A stretch of 64,000 nt of DNA from Poa pratensis. Lineage: Eukaryota; Streptophyta; Magnoliopsida; Poales; Poaceae. The notes beneath the pieces were generated by a model. The model made no database searches. It was given only the letters and a program-made list of their open reading frames with translations, and had not been told where the DNA came from. Below, piece by piece: positions 13,071 to 27,000 of the stretch (position 1 is the first letter of the stretch; every line of letters starts with the position of its first letter). Both the position numbers and the translations under genes were made by a program. The stretch covers positions 29,942,678 through 30,006,677 of the forward strand of contig CAMZMU010000115.1 in the NCBI GenBank assembly GCA_947311845.1. Reading direction: 5' to 3'.

Positions 13071-13305
13071 TTTGGAGCATCGACCATCCAAATGCCTTGT
13101 TTTCATGTTGCCGACTTTATTTGACCCTTAACAGATAACATTAGGTCATCGCCAAAGAAGAATTGGAGTGGGGGCAAAACCCTACCTCTTTGGAGTATCG
13201 ACCGTCCAAATGCCTAGTTTTCGTGTTGCCGACTTTATTTGACCCTAAACAGATAAATAATAGGTCATCGCCAGTGAAGAATTGGAGGGGGGCTGTCGGA
13301 ATCGC
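13071..13305. repeat. Two tandem copies of a 118-base unit
   Basis: The unit starts TTTGGAG(C/T)ATCGACC and includes TGTTGCCGACTTTATTTGAC and TAGGTCATCGCCA. Copy 1 starts at 13071, copy 2 at 13189. They differ at about ten positions. A run of eleven C precedes copy 1. Confidence 0.75.
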
Positions 13306-13644
13306 CTTTGGTCGCCTCTCCTCCATCACCATCGCCTCATATTCGCTCTCAACCATAAAGAGGGAGTATCCACCCGCATGCACTATGGTTTTGTGGTATT
13401 AGCTTGATCATAACGCCATGTACTATCATTGTTCTAGACTGTATAATTTGTCCTTCATGATTACGACTTTATAGATGTGAGTTCTATTAGAGCAGACGAC
13501 GACACGACTCCGGTTGTGACTCTCCCAAGACCTCGGTTACCTTCCTAGCCTTGGTCGTGACATTGGGCTATGGCCTAGGCATCTCAAGATGTACCTTTTT
13601 TATTTTCTCTGCTTGTGTTGCCTATTACTTGTAAGTTGTTTGTC

Positions 13645-14965
13645 AATATGTTTTTTCTTTAATAAAGGGAATATATTAATACCATAAAGATACCACATAC
13701 ATCCAGCCACTTTAACAACAAAATATTCAAAACTAGTCTAAACATTAAGGAGCACATGGCCGAAAAAGATTTACAGAAAAGAGCGATCAGAGTCTTGCAG
13801 CAACATGAACAAACCACCACCGTTGACGACACCTATACTACGAATGGAAGGGCTTTCCAAAACGACACCTCCAAGAAGGTAACAGTCGTTGCTCTGCCTA
13901 ATCATAAAAGTCACAACATGGGTTTTCACCCCCGAGGTCTAATCTCCAGACAATGCCTTCAATTAAGTAGAGAGTCGTCATTGCCAGGTACAACCAATTA
14001 AGGCTAGACCTAAGGTTTTCACCCCGGAAATTGAGACACGTAGCTCAAAAGAGCACCACCAAGAACGAAGTCATCATGTATCGCGGCCCCCACTTGAAGA
14101 GCTCCTGCAGTTCCCCGATTGTCCGGCTCACAGCCATCATGTGCACAATGAGAAGCGGGTCGTCATCTTTTCCAATCACCCACAACGATTACTCTCTAGG
14201 ACAGCCACCAACAGTAAGCGATCACGACTCAACATGAGCATTCAAGATAATACCTTCAAAGCCTAACCGATCTTCAAGCATGACCGCCTTAAAATCCCCA
14301 CGTCAACACCTTGGAATCGAGGTCGTGGAGGTGCCTATACTGATGTTTCCAAGGTGGTGACAATCTGCGGTTGCCAATCACCAAATACACGAGCTTACAA
14401 CCTTCTATGGCGTCAGCGATGCATCCACATCACAAGTGTGCGTCGTGGCGGATCAGGGAGGTGGCGTCCTTGGGTAGCACGATTAGACCGGAACCTTGTG
14501 ACGGTGCCACTAGTCTCGGCAGAGTCAATGTAGCTGTGCCGAGGAACCGCCGAGGTTGAGCGGCGACATGGCCAGTTGATCTTGGAGGGGATCACCGATG
14601 CGATCTAGGGTCACAAGTTGGGGAAGGAGATGTAACGAGCGTCGTTGGCATCACCCGTTGTGCGCACACCAGCAGTCTCACGTCACCATCATCCAACCAA
14701 CCCGTCACAGGGCCGCCGCCCCAGAAACCCCCGCCCATGGCCTACATCGCCCCACACGAGGCGGCCTTCCCCAGCAGGTGAACACCCCGCCACCACCGCG
14801 GCTCAGGCAGGCGACAACGGCGGAGGAGAGAGCCGACGGGGGAGGGATTGGCGGCGGCGCTAGGTTTCGTCCTTGGCGTCGCTTGGGGAGCGACGCAAGA
14901 GACTCGCTCGATTCATTATGTTTGTATTTGTCGTTGTGGGTTTATAATTTAAAGTCAGGCTTCAT
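13645..14965 (-). mobile_element. Possible decayed non-LTR (LINE-like) remnant, minus strand
   Basis: On the minus strand the stretch ends in TTAATATATTCCCTTTATTAAAG followed by A-rich sequence, which resembles the 3' end of grass LINE elements. Upstream is GC-rich, repeat-like sequence without an open frame or recognisable reverse transcriptase. No target duplication found. It could equally be an unclassified repeat. Confidence 0.28.
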
Positions 14966-14969
14966 GCCT

Positions 14970-15669
14970 TTTATCTAAAAAATGGAGATGAGAAAGAGGA
15001 GGCATGCACGGTCGAGGGGCTAAAAAATGTTGTTGGTGAAAACCCATCCATCCAAGCATAGTGGATGCGTAAGATGTTTACCAGTGCCGATTCTTACACG
15101 AAAACTATATTTGTGCACGTATGCTCTATGATTGAAAGAAGACTGTGTCTTAAGTTTGATTAAATTGAAGTTTTTATGTAAAATTATTGTTAAATAGTAC
15201 TTGCCATTTTTAGGAAAAAATGACCTATGTGACACAAGTAAACAAGATTTTAGAGTTTTACAATAAGAATTTAACATCTAAAAGGAAAACTCACATAGAC
15301 TTGCGCATTTCAACCGTCTCTGAGTATGTGTACAAGAATAACATTTAAGATTTTTGAAGATCATCCGATAAACCTAGGGCAAACTCACCCGGACATGCAT
15401 GTGTACCAATCGAGACACATAATTGTATGTTTGGCTCCAAACTTTCCAATCATCCGATATACAAAGACACATGTATATGGCTAGAGATTTCTTGACCCTT
15501 TGCTGGCAAAAAAAATATGGTATGAACTGTGAATATAATGTGAGGAGTCGACAAGTTCCATTAGACAAGCAACATTTTGTCAACAAAACAATTAAGAGCC
15601 AACATACTACTGGATAAAAATGATGGGGCAATTTTAAGCACTAACCAGACATATTTACTGATTCCCAGC
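14970..15669 (-). repeat. Tandem unit A, part right of the mRPL6 3' end, cut by a retrotransposon
   Basis: Aligns with 30440-30499 plus 32405-32750 (unit B) and 34850-35270 (unit C): shared ATGGAGATGAGAAAGAGGAG, CATCCA...GATG, TTTACCAG, TTCTTACAC...TTTGTGCA and an ACATATTT...TTCCCAG block. The rest of unit A resumes at 27339 after the 11.7-kb insertion. Confidence 0.7.
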
Positions 15670-18600
15670 TGTGGCGCCCCGACCCGACTGTTATACAGTG
15701 ATGCTGTGTGTCACCGGTTAAGCGATACAACCGGAGGTTACGGGTTTACCAATCCCCGGACAAAACCTTTGGCAGGCGTTGCTCGGAATGGATCATCGGC
15801 AACGCAACACCCCGATTGATGCCTTAACACAGGCACAACCCTCAATGTATAATAGAGAGATCAAGACTTGTGGAACAACTGGCATATCACAGACTCTACG
15901 ACACAAATCATATAGTTCAACTCTTATAATAGAGAAAGATAGCAAATTACAACCAGATGTCACAGACCCAACATTACAACATGCGGAAGCGAATTAAGTT
16001 GTTCTAAACAACAAGATCCAGATTATGGCCTAAGAGGCCTACAAATAAACATCCAGATCCAGCTGTTCCGGGATATCCCAAGCTGCCACCTGGGAACCCC
16101 AGACTATCCGTCGACGTCCACAAAGAACCCACCTTCGAGGTCGGTGAAGTCCTCCTCTGAAACAAAACAAACGACGTTGAATTCGACGAACTCGCAAGAT
16201 TATATATAGAGCTTTAGCTCGATGAGGCTTTCCAAGTTTTATGACTGTTTTGCATAAAGCTAATTTTGTTTAATAAAGCATAACTCAATGGCATCGACTA
16301 TTCAGAGTATTTTTAAAAGAGGGTAAGAAGTAACTCTTTTCTTCGATCACCCTTTCTCAACATCAACCACCATCATCATTGTACCTGTTCTCCAAAGGCA
16401 CCTCCCCGATTCACCCTCGAGGAAGCTAACCTTGCATTATTAAGTAGTACCTTTAGTACTCAATTTTAATCATTCCGTTCATGTTGTTCTATGGTCTTAT
16501 CGTCCTTTTCCAAGTCGTCCGTAACCGTGGACACGGCTTTTCGAAAAGATTTACCCTGCAGGGGTGTACAATGTTTGCCACGCGTACCGTCCGGCCCATT
16601 GCCTGATCATTAGCTCTCTTCCATGGAAAGCCGGCTGGGTGGGAGCGGCGACGACTTCTCCTTCGCTTGAGACTTTCCAGGATCATCAGTGGCGGTAGGA
16701 CAGTTCCCAGTGCCTCCAACACCCTGCCCCACGGCCACTCATTTTCCTAACACCACCATCCTCATCACATTCTCAACCACCAACTCACGCACGCGCAAAT
16801 GGAAGCTCGAACTAGAGGACCCTGGCTAGCCCCTCACAAGTTATTTAGTCGAATAAGGGTTCCTGCAATTGCATAGGCCTCACGCATGGTTGCACGCTCA
16901 GTCTTGGTTCAAGAGGTAAAGAACTCGCACCTAGGCGGCGAGAGTGAGACAAAGCACCACAACCAAAGTGGCCTCTCATCCCCACCTTTTAGCATTTTAT
17001 TACCTGTCACCACAATTCCTCCACCATCATCCGAACATTTCCACCTGTTTCCGACATGAAGCATCCATCGTACGAATAACATTTAACTAAGCCGGGCTAA
17101 GCAACAACATAGCATGGTTAAGTATCTCAGGCCAACAATACAATCCTATGGATAGTAGGAGGGGAAACAGGTAATGGCATCGGGAACTTAACGCAACTAT
17201 ATGATACTCTAATCCAATCAAATTGACATTTGGAACCGCATGCAATATTATAGTGGAGAAAATATTTGCGGAAATTAGGATAAGATATGCTCAGAGTGGG
17301 GATTACGCTTGCCTTGCTCAACGTGCTGGTAGTACGGATCGTCGGGATATTGCGGTGTAACCCCGGCTGCTTGATCTATCGAAGCATAACAACGGAAGCA
17401 CAATCAATCACCACACAAGTTTAACGGATGCAATGCGCAAACACATGATGACATGACAATTTAAATCCCCGAGAAGAGGATGATCCAATCTATTCAATTT
17501 AAACGGAGTCCGGATGCTTGAAGGCACATCTCGGATATACCGTGGAGTTAGGTCATGAATCATATTTACTTGTTGATTTGATTAAATGGAGACCTATTGT
17601 CAACTTGCATACGTATGGCATGATCATGTGACAGATGCATGGTTTAGGTGATTAAACATGAAAGGATTTAACTACCATTTGTATCGAACAATTGTCGAAA
17701 AGAAGAAAAAGTAATCTTGTAATTTTTCTGGTCAGGCCGGAATTTCCGGTCCAAAAGGGGCTCAGGGGCCGGAGTTTCCGGTCCAGCCATTTTCGAGCCA
17801 TCGACGGCAGCCACTGAATCGAGTCCGGAGTGACCCCGGAGTCGGGCCGGAGTCTCCGGTTGGAAAAATACTCGAAAAAGAGAAGAAAAAAAAGAACAGC
17901 CAACGCACGGGCACGAACGCGAGGCTACGGCGCAAGGAGCTACGGGCTTCGGCGCGAACTAGCGCGAGAGGGGGAAGGGGAAGGGGCCAGCGAGGGCCAG
18001 AAGCTCACCCCGAGCACAGTGGTGCAGACGGCGAGGCCGGAGGTGGACGGGGGCGGCGGGAATCGACCGGCGAGGCCGCGGCGGTGGTCGGAGAAGATGA
18101 TGACGGCGGCGGCGATTCGGGGCCTCCCGCTTCGATTCCTCTGGCGGAGGAGGTGCAGGCGACGCGGCGGACGTCGTGGTGGTGCTCGATTCACTCGGAG
18201 CGGCCTCAGGCGACGGCGACGAGCACGGCGGCCTCGGCGGCCATGGCGGCTCAGTGGGGGAGAGAGAAGAGAGCTTGGGGGCGGTGAGCGAGTGGGGGAT
18301 GGGGAACAGCGCGCGGTGGGGACCTCCTCTTCTCCTCGACGCAGCAGGAGGGCGCTGGGCGCAGTGGCGCGGGGCACGGCGACGAGGTGGTCCGGCGGGA
18401 GCGCGACGGCCTCGGTCGCTACAGAACGAGGGAGATGAAGTTTCCGCAAAAACCCCCCTGGAACCTTTTCTGCCATCACAAACAAGTCCTCTTCTGTTTC
18501 TTTTTAAAATCTAGCAGTATTTCCTGAATTAATTTAGGCACCAAAAGATTTTATAAAAATTTGATAAAATTTGGGGAGCCTCCCCATATTGAGTAGAAGC

Positions 18601-18978
18601 TACACAAAAATTGGGGCTTCAAAATAAAATAGTTTGGACAACATTTGTTCATGGGATTGAATTATGGCATTTTATTAAAATCAAAATGTTGCTCCTTTTG
18701 AAATTTTTGGACAAATGCAAAATATTGTTTTGAGCTCTTGGAACTTCCTTGACAAATATAAGATGTCAAGAAATTTTGTTTTGCAACTTTGAGTGTCTTC
18801 ATTGTGTTGAAGTTTGTTAGAGCAATTTGGCCTTTTGTTTTAGCAACTCAACATCATTTCGATACAACTGTTGGGTTAACTCGATAGAGACAAGATTATG
18901 CATGGATGCCATGATGCAATTAACACAAAAGCGAAAATTTTACTCAGGTTTTCAGGTTCTCAACTTTGGGCTGTCACA
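15670..18978 (-). repeat. 3' LTR of the Tekay-like element
   Basis: Minus-strand LTR beginning TGTGACAGCCC (right edge) and ending CGGGGCGCCACA (left edge). Its partner is 24041-27338. A TATA box (minus CTATATATAATC) is at 16199-16210. Three imperfect palindromes of the form GGCCGGA(A/G)T(T/C)TCCGGT lie at 17735-17752, 17766-17784 and 17845-17863, upstream of the TATA in U3. A GC-rich block spans 17900-18440. Confidence 0.92.
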
Positions 18979-18995
18979 ATTCTACCCCCTTACAG
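18979..18995 (-). promoter_or_regulatory. Polypurine tract of the Tekay-like element
   Basis: Minus strand reads GTAAGGGGGTAGAAT directly before the 3' LTR start TGTGACAG; primes plus-strand DNA synthesis. Confidence 0.8.
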
Positions 18996-19013
18996 AAATC
19001 TCGTCCCGAGATT

Positions 19014-22000
19014 CTAGGATTGCGGAAAGAAGTCGGGATACTCCTCACGAAGACTAGACTCTCTTTCCCAAGTTGCTTCTTCCTCGGAATGGTGAGACCA
19101 TTGAACTTTGAGGAACTTGATAGTCTTGTTGCGGGTCTTTCTTTCGGCTTCATCTAGGACACGGATAGGATGCTCGCGATAAGTGAGATCTTCCTGGAGA
19201 TCCAGCTCTTCATGATTGACTCCATGGATAGGATCTTTAAAACACCGGCGAAGTTGGGAGACATGAAACACATCATGCACATGGGAAGTTGGCTGATAGC
19301 TCCAACTTATAAGAAAGATCTCCTCGCTTGGCCAGAACGGTGAAAGGGCCAACATAGCGAGGGGCCAATTTCCCTTGATACCGAAGCGACGAACGCCACG
19401 AAGGGGAGAGACGCGGAGATAAGCTTTATCACCAATTTCATAGTGAATTCCTGATGGTGCTTATCATAGTAGCTCTTCTGCCTAGACTGAGCAATCTTCA
19501 GTTCTCTCTTATGATTCTCACCTTCTCCTCAGCTTCATTGATCACATCCGGACCAAAGAGTGCTCTCTCCCGGTCTCGGACCAATTCAGAGGAGTGCGGC
19601 ATTTTCTTCCATATAGAACCTCGAATGGAGCCATGCCCAGACTAGCTTGATAGCTATTGTTGTAGGAGAATTCCGCGAAAGGGAGGTACTTTTCCCAACC
19701 TTGCCAAAAGAGATACACATGCCCTAAGCATGTCTTCCAGAACTTGGTTCACTCTTTCAGTCTGACCATCAGTTGGGGATGGTAGGCGGTGCTGAAATTG
19801 AGACGGGACCCCATAGCAGTTTGGAAACTCTGCCAGAACTTGGATACAAAGATACTTCCACGGTCCGATATGATCCTCAGAGGGACCCCATGCAATGGAA
19901 CAATACGAGCCATATACAAGTCAGCAAGTTGACCCGCCCGTATATCATCACGGACTGGTAGGAAGTGAGCAACCTTGGATAAGCGATCAATGATTACCCA
20001 TATTGCATTGTTGCCCTTTTGAGATCTGGGAAACCCGGTGATGAAGTCCATACCGATTTCATCCCATTTCCACTCGGGGCTGCAATAGGGCGAGAGTACC
20101 GGCAGGTCTTTGATGTTCAGCCTTTACCCGCCGACAGTGTCGCATTCAGCAACATACTTGGCGATTTCTCTTCATCCGAGTCCACCAGAACTGTGGTCGA
20201 AGGTCTTGGTACATTTTGGTACTACCGGGATGGATAGAGAGAGGTGATCATGAGCTTCTTGGAGAATAAGCTCCCTCAATTCGTTTCTTTGGTACCACTA
20301 AGCGGTCACCAAAATAAACAACCCGGATTCATTGACAGAAAACATTTGGCCTTCCCGCTAGCAATGTTCTCCTTGATTTTTAGAATACCCTTGTCACGCT
20401 TTTGAGCATCCTTAATCTGGTCTACAAGAGTAATTTGATCTCCAGATTTGCTAGATAGCCGGAGGGAACCATTTCTAAGTTCAAACGAGAGAACTCTTCA
20501 TGGAGAGCAGGTTGGGCCTTTTCAATCATCAGATTGTTGCAATAAGACTTCCGACTTAGCGCGTCAGCCACGACGTTTGCTTTGCCGGGTTGATAGTTCA
20601 GACTCACATCATAGTCCTTGATTAACTCCAACCAACGCCTTTGCCTGAGATTTAAATCCGGCTGGGTGAAAGGTACTTCAGACTCTTGTGATCCGAGAAA
20701 ATCTCGCAACGGTTACCAAACAGGTATGGTCTCCATTGCTTCAGAGCATAAACCACAGCGGCAAGTTCTAGATCATGAGTTGGGTAGTTGTGCTCATGCG
20801 GCTTCAATTGGCGAGAGCATATGCCACCACATGGCCATCTTGCATTAGCACACAGCCCAAGCCTTGCAGAGAGGCGTCACAGAAGACGACGAAATCCTTG
20901 CTTGTGTCCGGCAGGACAAGCACAGGAGCGGACGTGAGTTTGGCTTTCAGTGTTTTGAAGCTCTCTTCAGCTTCGGCCGTCCATACGAACTTTTTATCCT
21001 TCTTGAGAAGGTCAGTCAGGGCCTTGGCTATCTTGGAGAAACCTTCGATGAATCGGCGGTAGTAACCCGCCAATCCGAGAAAGCTACGAATGTCCTTGAC
21101 TGACATTGGAGTTTTCCAATCCAAAATGGACTGAATCTTGTCGGGAATGACAGCCACACCATTAGCGGATATCACATGACCAAGGAAGACAAGATTATCC
21201 AACCAGAACTCACACTTGGAGAACTTGGCATAGAGGCGGTGTTCTCGAAGTCGTGTCAGAACCAACCGAAGATGTTCGGCATGCTCTTCATCGGTTTTGG
21301 AATAACGAGGATGTCATCGATGTAAATGACGACAAACTTGTCGAGATAATCCATGAAGATAGAGTTCATGAGCCTCATGAAAGTAGCTGGAGCATTGGTG
21401 AGACCAAAGGACATGACGGTATACTCATATGAGCCATAACGAGTAACAAATGCCGTCTTTGGGAATCCTCCTTTCTGATCTTGATCTGATGGTACCTGAC
21501 CTCAGATCCATCTTGGAGAATACTGTTGCACCAGCTAACTGATCCAACAGATCATTGATGCGAGGAATAGGATACTTGTTCTTGATTGTCACCGCATTCA
21601 ACGGTCTATAGTCAGAGACTAGACGAGGCACGGTAGAATCCCTCTTCTTGACAAAGAGTACCGGACAACCCCAAGGTGAACTGCTAGGCTGAATGAACTC
21701 CTTGCTAACAGCTGATCAATTTGCTCCTTCAATAGAGCCAACTCTTCCACCGGCATACGGTAGGGCTTCTTGGAAATCGGAGCAGTACCGGGAAGCAAAT
21801 CAATGACAAACTCCACACTTCGATCAGGTGGCATGCCAGGCAATTCTTCCGGGAACACATCCGGGAAGTCACACACCACGTGGATCTCATGTATTTCAGG
21901 AGGGGATAAACCTTCCATGAGGTATAGGCTGATCTCCGGGGAGTTGGGATTGATGGAGAATGGAGGGCTTGATTGTGCAGCCCAATACTCAACAGTGTCG

Positions 22001-23418
22001 CCGGAGGAAGTGGTAGCAGTGATGGTCTTGGCAGCACAGTCAAGAGTAGCCCGGTATTTTACTAGCCAGTTCATGCCCAGTATGACATCAATACCATTTG
22101 ATCTCAGAGCTACCAACGCGTAAGGAAAAGAGAAAGAACCTATGGTCATCTGGACCTCAGGAGTAACCCCATCGGTTTGCCATTTGGAACCAGGAGTTGA
22201 GATCATCAAGGGATTGCTCATCTTCTCAAACGGTATTTTGTGTTCTTTTGCAAAAGCTATGGATATGAATGAATGCGATGCTCCAGAATCAAACAAAACT
22301 GTAGCAAGATTGTTGTTGATTCGTAGCTCACCCATAAGGACGATGGGGTCCTCTTCAGCTTCTTCAGCAGAGATGTGGTTCAGGCGACCACGCACAATGG
22401 GTCCAGCCTTGCCAGCTGGTGTGGCAGGGGCTCGTGCGGGTGTACCCGAGATAGGTGTCTTCTGAGGGCACTCCCTGGAGTAGTGGCCAGCTTGGCCACA
22501 GGTGTAGCAGGTGAGTCCAGGTGGAGCAGGTAGCAGAGGATGATACCCACTCCCGCTAGCCCCAAGTGTCGGAGTAGTGGGGCGCGGCGGTGGTGGCCTG
22601 TATCCCGCGGCTCTCGGCATGAATGGAGCACGCGGTACAGCGCTGTAGGGAACAAACACCCTGCGCTTCTTGCTCTCAGAACCCGAGGAACTCTGGTGGT
22701 CCCCGTGTGCTGGCCTCTTGGAAGCCTCTAGTTTCTTCCTTCCTTGCTCAAGAGTAAGAGCCTGGTTGTACAACTCCTGGTAGGTCTGGAACTTGAAAGG
22801 CAACAACTCGTAGCGGAGCTTAGGAGTAAGTCCCTTGCGGAACAGCTCTTGCTTGTCAGCATCATTGGTCACGTCCCTTGGGGCGTAACGTGAGAGATGG
22901 TTGAACTGACGTCCATAAGCTAGGACGTCCATGCGACCCTGGTGCAGATCCAGGAACTCCCTCCTCTTCAAGTCCATGATTGGCTGAGGTATGTAAGCCG
23001 CACGGAAGGCAGTGCAAAAATCTGCCCAAGTGAAGACATGGTTGGGCGGGAACATTGCCACATGGCTCTCCCACCAACAGCCCGCTGCACCCACCAGAAG
23101 GTAGGTGGCGAAGTTGACTTGCTCAGCCACTGGGACATGCAGCGCGGAGAACTTGCGCTCCAGAGCGCGAAGCCAATCATCAGCTTCCAGTGGCTCCTTA
23201 GCATCAGCAAAGGTGGGTGGCTGCGAGCGCAGGAACTCAGTGAGAATGTTGCAGCTATTCCTCTGTGCATTCTGCTGCACCAGCTGCTCGAGCAGTCGCT
23301 CATTGCGCCCACGGTTTTCCTCAATGGCCATTAAGACCTGAGCCATGGAGGGTGGGGGCGGCAGATCATCCTCATCATCATTGTGGTTACCGCGGCCTCC
23401 GTGGCCTCCTCGAGCCAT
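19014..23418 (-). pseudogene. Tekay-like gag-pol polyprotein, broken by single-base losses
   Basis: Starts at the ATG at 23418 (MARGGHGGRG...) and ends at the stop at 19016-19014. Order: gag with CCHC knuckle CYTCGQAGHYSREC (about 22512-22468); aspartic protease with FDSGASHSFI (about 22300); reverse transcriptase with intact YIDD (about 21320); RNase H (about 20980-20540, CDAS and ADALSRK); integrase with DFITGFP, SDRG and TDGQTERVN; then a chromodomain-like tail (about 19190-19030). Frame is lost near 21704, 21496, 21464, 21302, 20818, 20669 and 19773, each explained by one missing base, mostly in a run of two to four. The first 599 codons (gag, protease) are uninterrupted. Given the young LTRs this may be an intact element read with homopolymer errors. 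Confidence 0.85.
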
Positions 23419-24026
23419 TCTGAAGATTTGACAAGGACACAGTTAGTATCCATCTCCGAATGGTTGAAACAATAGCATTAAGGTCCACTCAAGTACACAG
23501 ACTAGGGACTATAATGCATTGTGTAACAATTAACAAGGGATCAACAAGATAGAACTTGGGTCAAAGATCAGCATCATGTGCCGAGAATCACAAATGGCAT
23601 AACGATCGCATGGGTAACAACCCACACTATTCCATATACCAGAATCACAGCACAATCCGGGACCTTTTGTTCAAGTCCTTGGGTTAAAACCAAACCATAC
23701 TGAGAACGATCACTTATTCCTTCGTTGGGTAACAATGTTCAAACATCTGAGTTGATTTTGGGATTTCAACGCAGCGGGAGCAGCATGACACATAACACTA
23801 AAGGTAGAACCCAACCCCGTTTCTAATCATTTTGAAGTAACAGATGAGAAGTAAAATCTTTAAACCCAAATCGAGGTAAGATTGCTCCAAGATTAGAGGG
23901 TAACCAGATAAGGAGTAAAAAGAATCCTAAGATGGTTTTCACAACTCCTTTTTAGGTTAAAAATAATTTCTCAAAAACACTAGACTCAACGTTGACTAGT
24001 AGAAGGGTTTCCTACATGCAGTACTG

Positions 24027-24038
24027 CTCTGATACCAA
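24027..24038 (-). promoter_or_regulatory. Primer binding site (tRNA-iMet)
   Basis: Minus strand reads TGGTATCAGAGC two bases inside the 5' LTR, complementary to the 3' end of initiator tRNA-Met. Confidence 0.92.
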
Positions 24039-24040
24039 CT

Positions 24041-27000
24041 TGTGGCGCCCCGACCCGACTGTTATACAGTGATGTTGTGTGTCACCGGTTAAGCGATACA
24101 ACCGGAGGTTACGGGTTTACCAATCCCCGGCCAAAACCTTTGCCAGGCGTTGCTCGGAATGGATCATCGGCAACGCAACACCCCGATTGATGCCTTAACA
24201 CAGGCACAACCCTCAATGTATAATAGAGAGATCAAGACTTGTGGAACAACTGGCACATCACAGACTCTACGACACAAATCATATAGTTCAACTCTTATAA
24301 TAGAGAAAGATAGCATATTACAACCAGAGGCCACAGACCCAACATTACAACATGCGGAAGCGAATTAAGTTGTTCTAAACAACAAGATCCAGATTATGGC
24401 CTAAGAGACCTACAAATAAACATCCAGAGCCAGCTGTTCCGGGATGTCCCAAGCTGCCACCTGGGAACCCCAGACTACCCGTCGACGTCCACAAAGAACC
24501 CGCCTTCGAGGTCGGTGAAGTCCTCCTCTGAAACAAAACAAACGACGTTGAGTTCGACGAACTCGCAAGATTATATATAGAGCTTTAGCTCGATGAGGCT
24601 TTCAAAGTTTTATGGCTGTTTTGCATAAAGCTGATTTTGTTTAATAAAGCATAACTCAATGGCATCGACTATTCAGAGTATTTTTAAAAGAGGGTAAGAA
24701 GTAACTCTTTTCTTCGATCACCCTTTCTCAACATCAACCACCATCATCATTGTACCTGTTCTCCAAAGGCACCTCCCCGATTCACCCTCGAGGAAGCCAA
24801 CCTTGCATTATTAAGTAGTACCTTTAGTACTCAATTTTAATCATTCAGTTCAGGTTGTTATATGGTCTTATCGTCCTTTCCCAAATCGTCCATAACCGTG
24901 GACACGGCTTTTCGAAAATATTTACCCTGCAGGGGTGTACAATGTTTGCCACACGTACCGTCCGACCCATTGCCTGATCATTAGCTCTCTTCCATGGAAA
25001 GCCGGCTGGGTGGGAGCGGCGACGACTTCTCCCTCGCTTGAGACTTTCCAGGATCATCAGTGGCGGTAGGACAGTTCCCAGTGCCTCCAACACCCTGCCC
25101 CACGGCCACTCATTTTCCTAACACCACCATCCTCATCACATTCTCAACCACCAACTCACGCACGCGCAAATGGAAGCTCGAACTAGAGGACCCTGGCTAG
25201 CCCCTCACAAGTTATTTAGTCGAATAAGGGTTCCTGCAATTGCATAGGTCTCACGCATGGTTGCACGCTCAGTCTTGGTTCAAGAGGTAAAGAACTCGCA
25301 CCTAGGCGGCGAGAGTGAGACAAAGCACCACAACCAAAGTGGCCTCTCATCCCCACCTTTTAGCATTTTATTACCTGTCACCACAATTCCTCCACCATCA
25401 TCCGAACATTTCCACCTGTTTCCGACATGAAGCATCCATCGGACGAATAACATTTAACTAAGCAGGGCTAAGCAACAACATAGCATGGTTAAGTATCTCA
25501 GGCCAACAATACAATCCTATGGATAGTAGGAGGGGAAACAGGTAATGGCATCAGGAACTTAACGCAACTATAGGATACTCTAATCCAATCAAATTGACAT
25601 TTGGAACCGCATGCAATATTATAGTGGAGAAAATATTTGCGGAAATTAGGATAAGATATGCTCAGAGGGGGATTACGCTTGCCTTGCTCAACGTGCTGGT
25701 AGTACGGATCGTCGGGGTATTGCGGTGTAACCCCGGCTGCTTGATCTATCGAAGCATAACAACGGAAGCACAATCAATCACCACACAAGTTTAACGGATG
25801 CAATGCGCAAACACATGATGACATGACAATTTAAATCCCCGAGAAGAGGATGATCCAATCTATTCAATTTAAACGGAGTCCGGATGCTTGAAGGCACATC
25901 TCGGATATACCATGGAGTTAGGTCATGAATCATATTTACTTGTTGATTTGATTAAATGGAGACATATTGTGAACTTGCATACGTATGGCATGATCATGTG
26001 ACAGATGCATGGTTTAGGTGATTAAACATGAAAGGATTTAACTACCATTTGTATCGAACAATTGTCGAAAAGAAGAAAAAGTAATCTTGTAATTTTTCTG
26101 GTCAGGCCGGAATTTCCGGTCCAAAAGGGGCTCAGGGGCCGGAGTTTCCGGTCCAGCCATTTTTGAGCCATCAACGGCAGCCACTGGATCGAGTCCGGAG
26201 TGACCCCGGAGTCGGGCCGGAGTCTCCGGTTGGAAAAATACTCGAAAAAGAGAAGAAAAAAAGAACAGCCAACGCACGGGCACGAACGCGAGGCTACGGC
26301 GCAAGGAGCTACGGGCTTCAGCGCGAACTAGCGCGAGAGGGGGAAGGGGAAGGGGCCAGCGAGGGCCAGAAGCTCACCCCGAGCACAGTGGTGCAGACGG
26401 CGAGGCCGGAGGTGGACGGGGGCGGCGGGAATCGACCGGCGAGGCCGCGGCGATGGTCGGAGAAGATGATGACGGCGGCGGCGATTCGGGGCCTCCCGCT
26501 TCGATTCCTCTGGCGGAGGAGGTGCAGGCGACGCGGCGGACGTCGTGGTGGTGCTCGATTCACTCGGAGCGGCCTCAGGCGACGGCGACGAGCACATCGG
26601 CCATGGCGGCTCAGTGGGGGAGAGAGAAGAGAGCTTGGGGGCGGTGAGCGAGTGGGGGATGGGGAACAGCGCGCGGTGGGGATCTCCTCTTCTCCTCGAC
26701 GCGGCAGGAGGGCGCTGGGCGCAGTGGCGCGGGGCACGGCGACGAGGTGGTCCGGCGGGAGCGCGACGGCCTCGATCGCTACAGAACGAGGGAGATGAAG
26801 TTTTTGCAAAAACCCCCCTGGAACCTTTTCTGCCATCACAAACAAGTCCTCTTCTGTTTCTTTTTAAAATCCAGCAGTATTTCCTGAATTAATTTAGGCA
26901 CCAAAAGATTTTATGAAAATTTAAGAAAATTTGGGGAGCCTCCCCATATTGAGTAGAAGCTACACAAAAATTGGGGCTTCAAAATAAAATAGTTTGGACA

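Noticed and set aside
17830..18438. 202-codon Arg-rich open frame in the Tekay-like LTR (also at 26163-26798)
   Set aside because: Lies in the GC-rich U3 part of the LTR, has open frames on both strands, and shows no recognisable domain.
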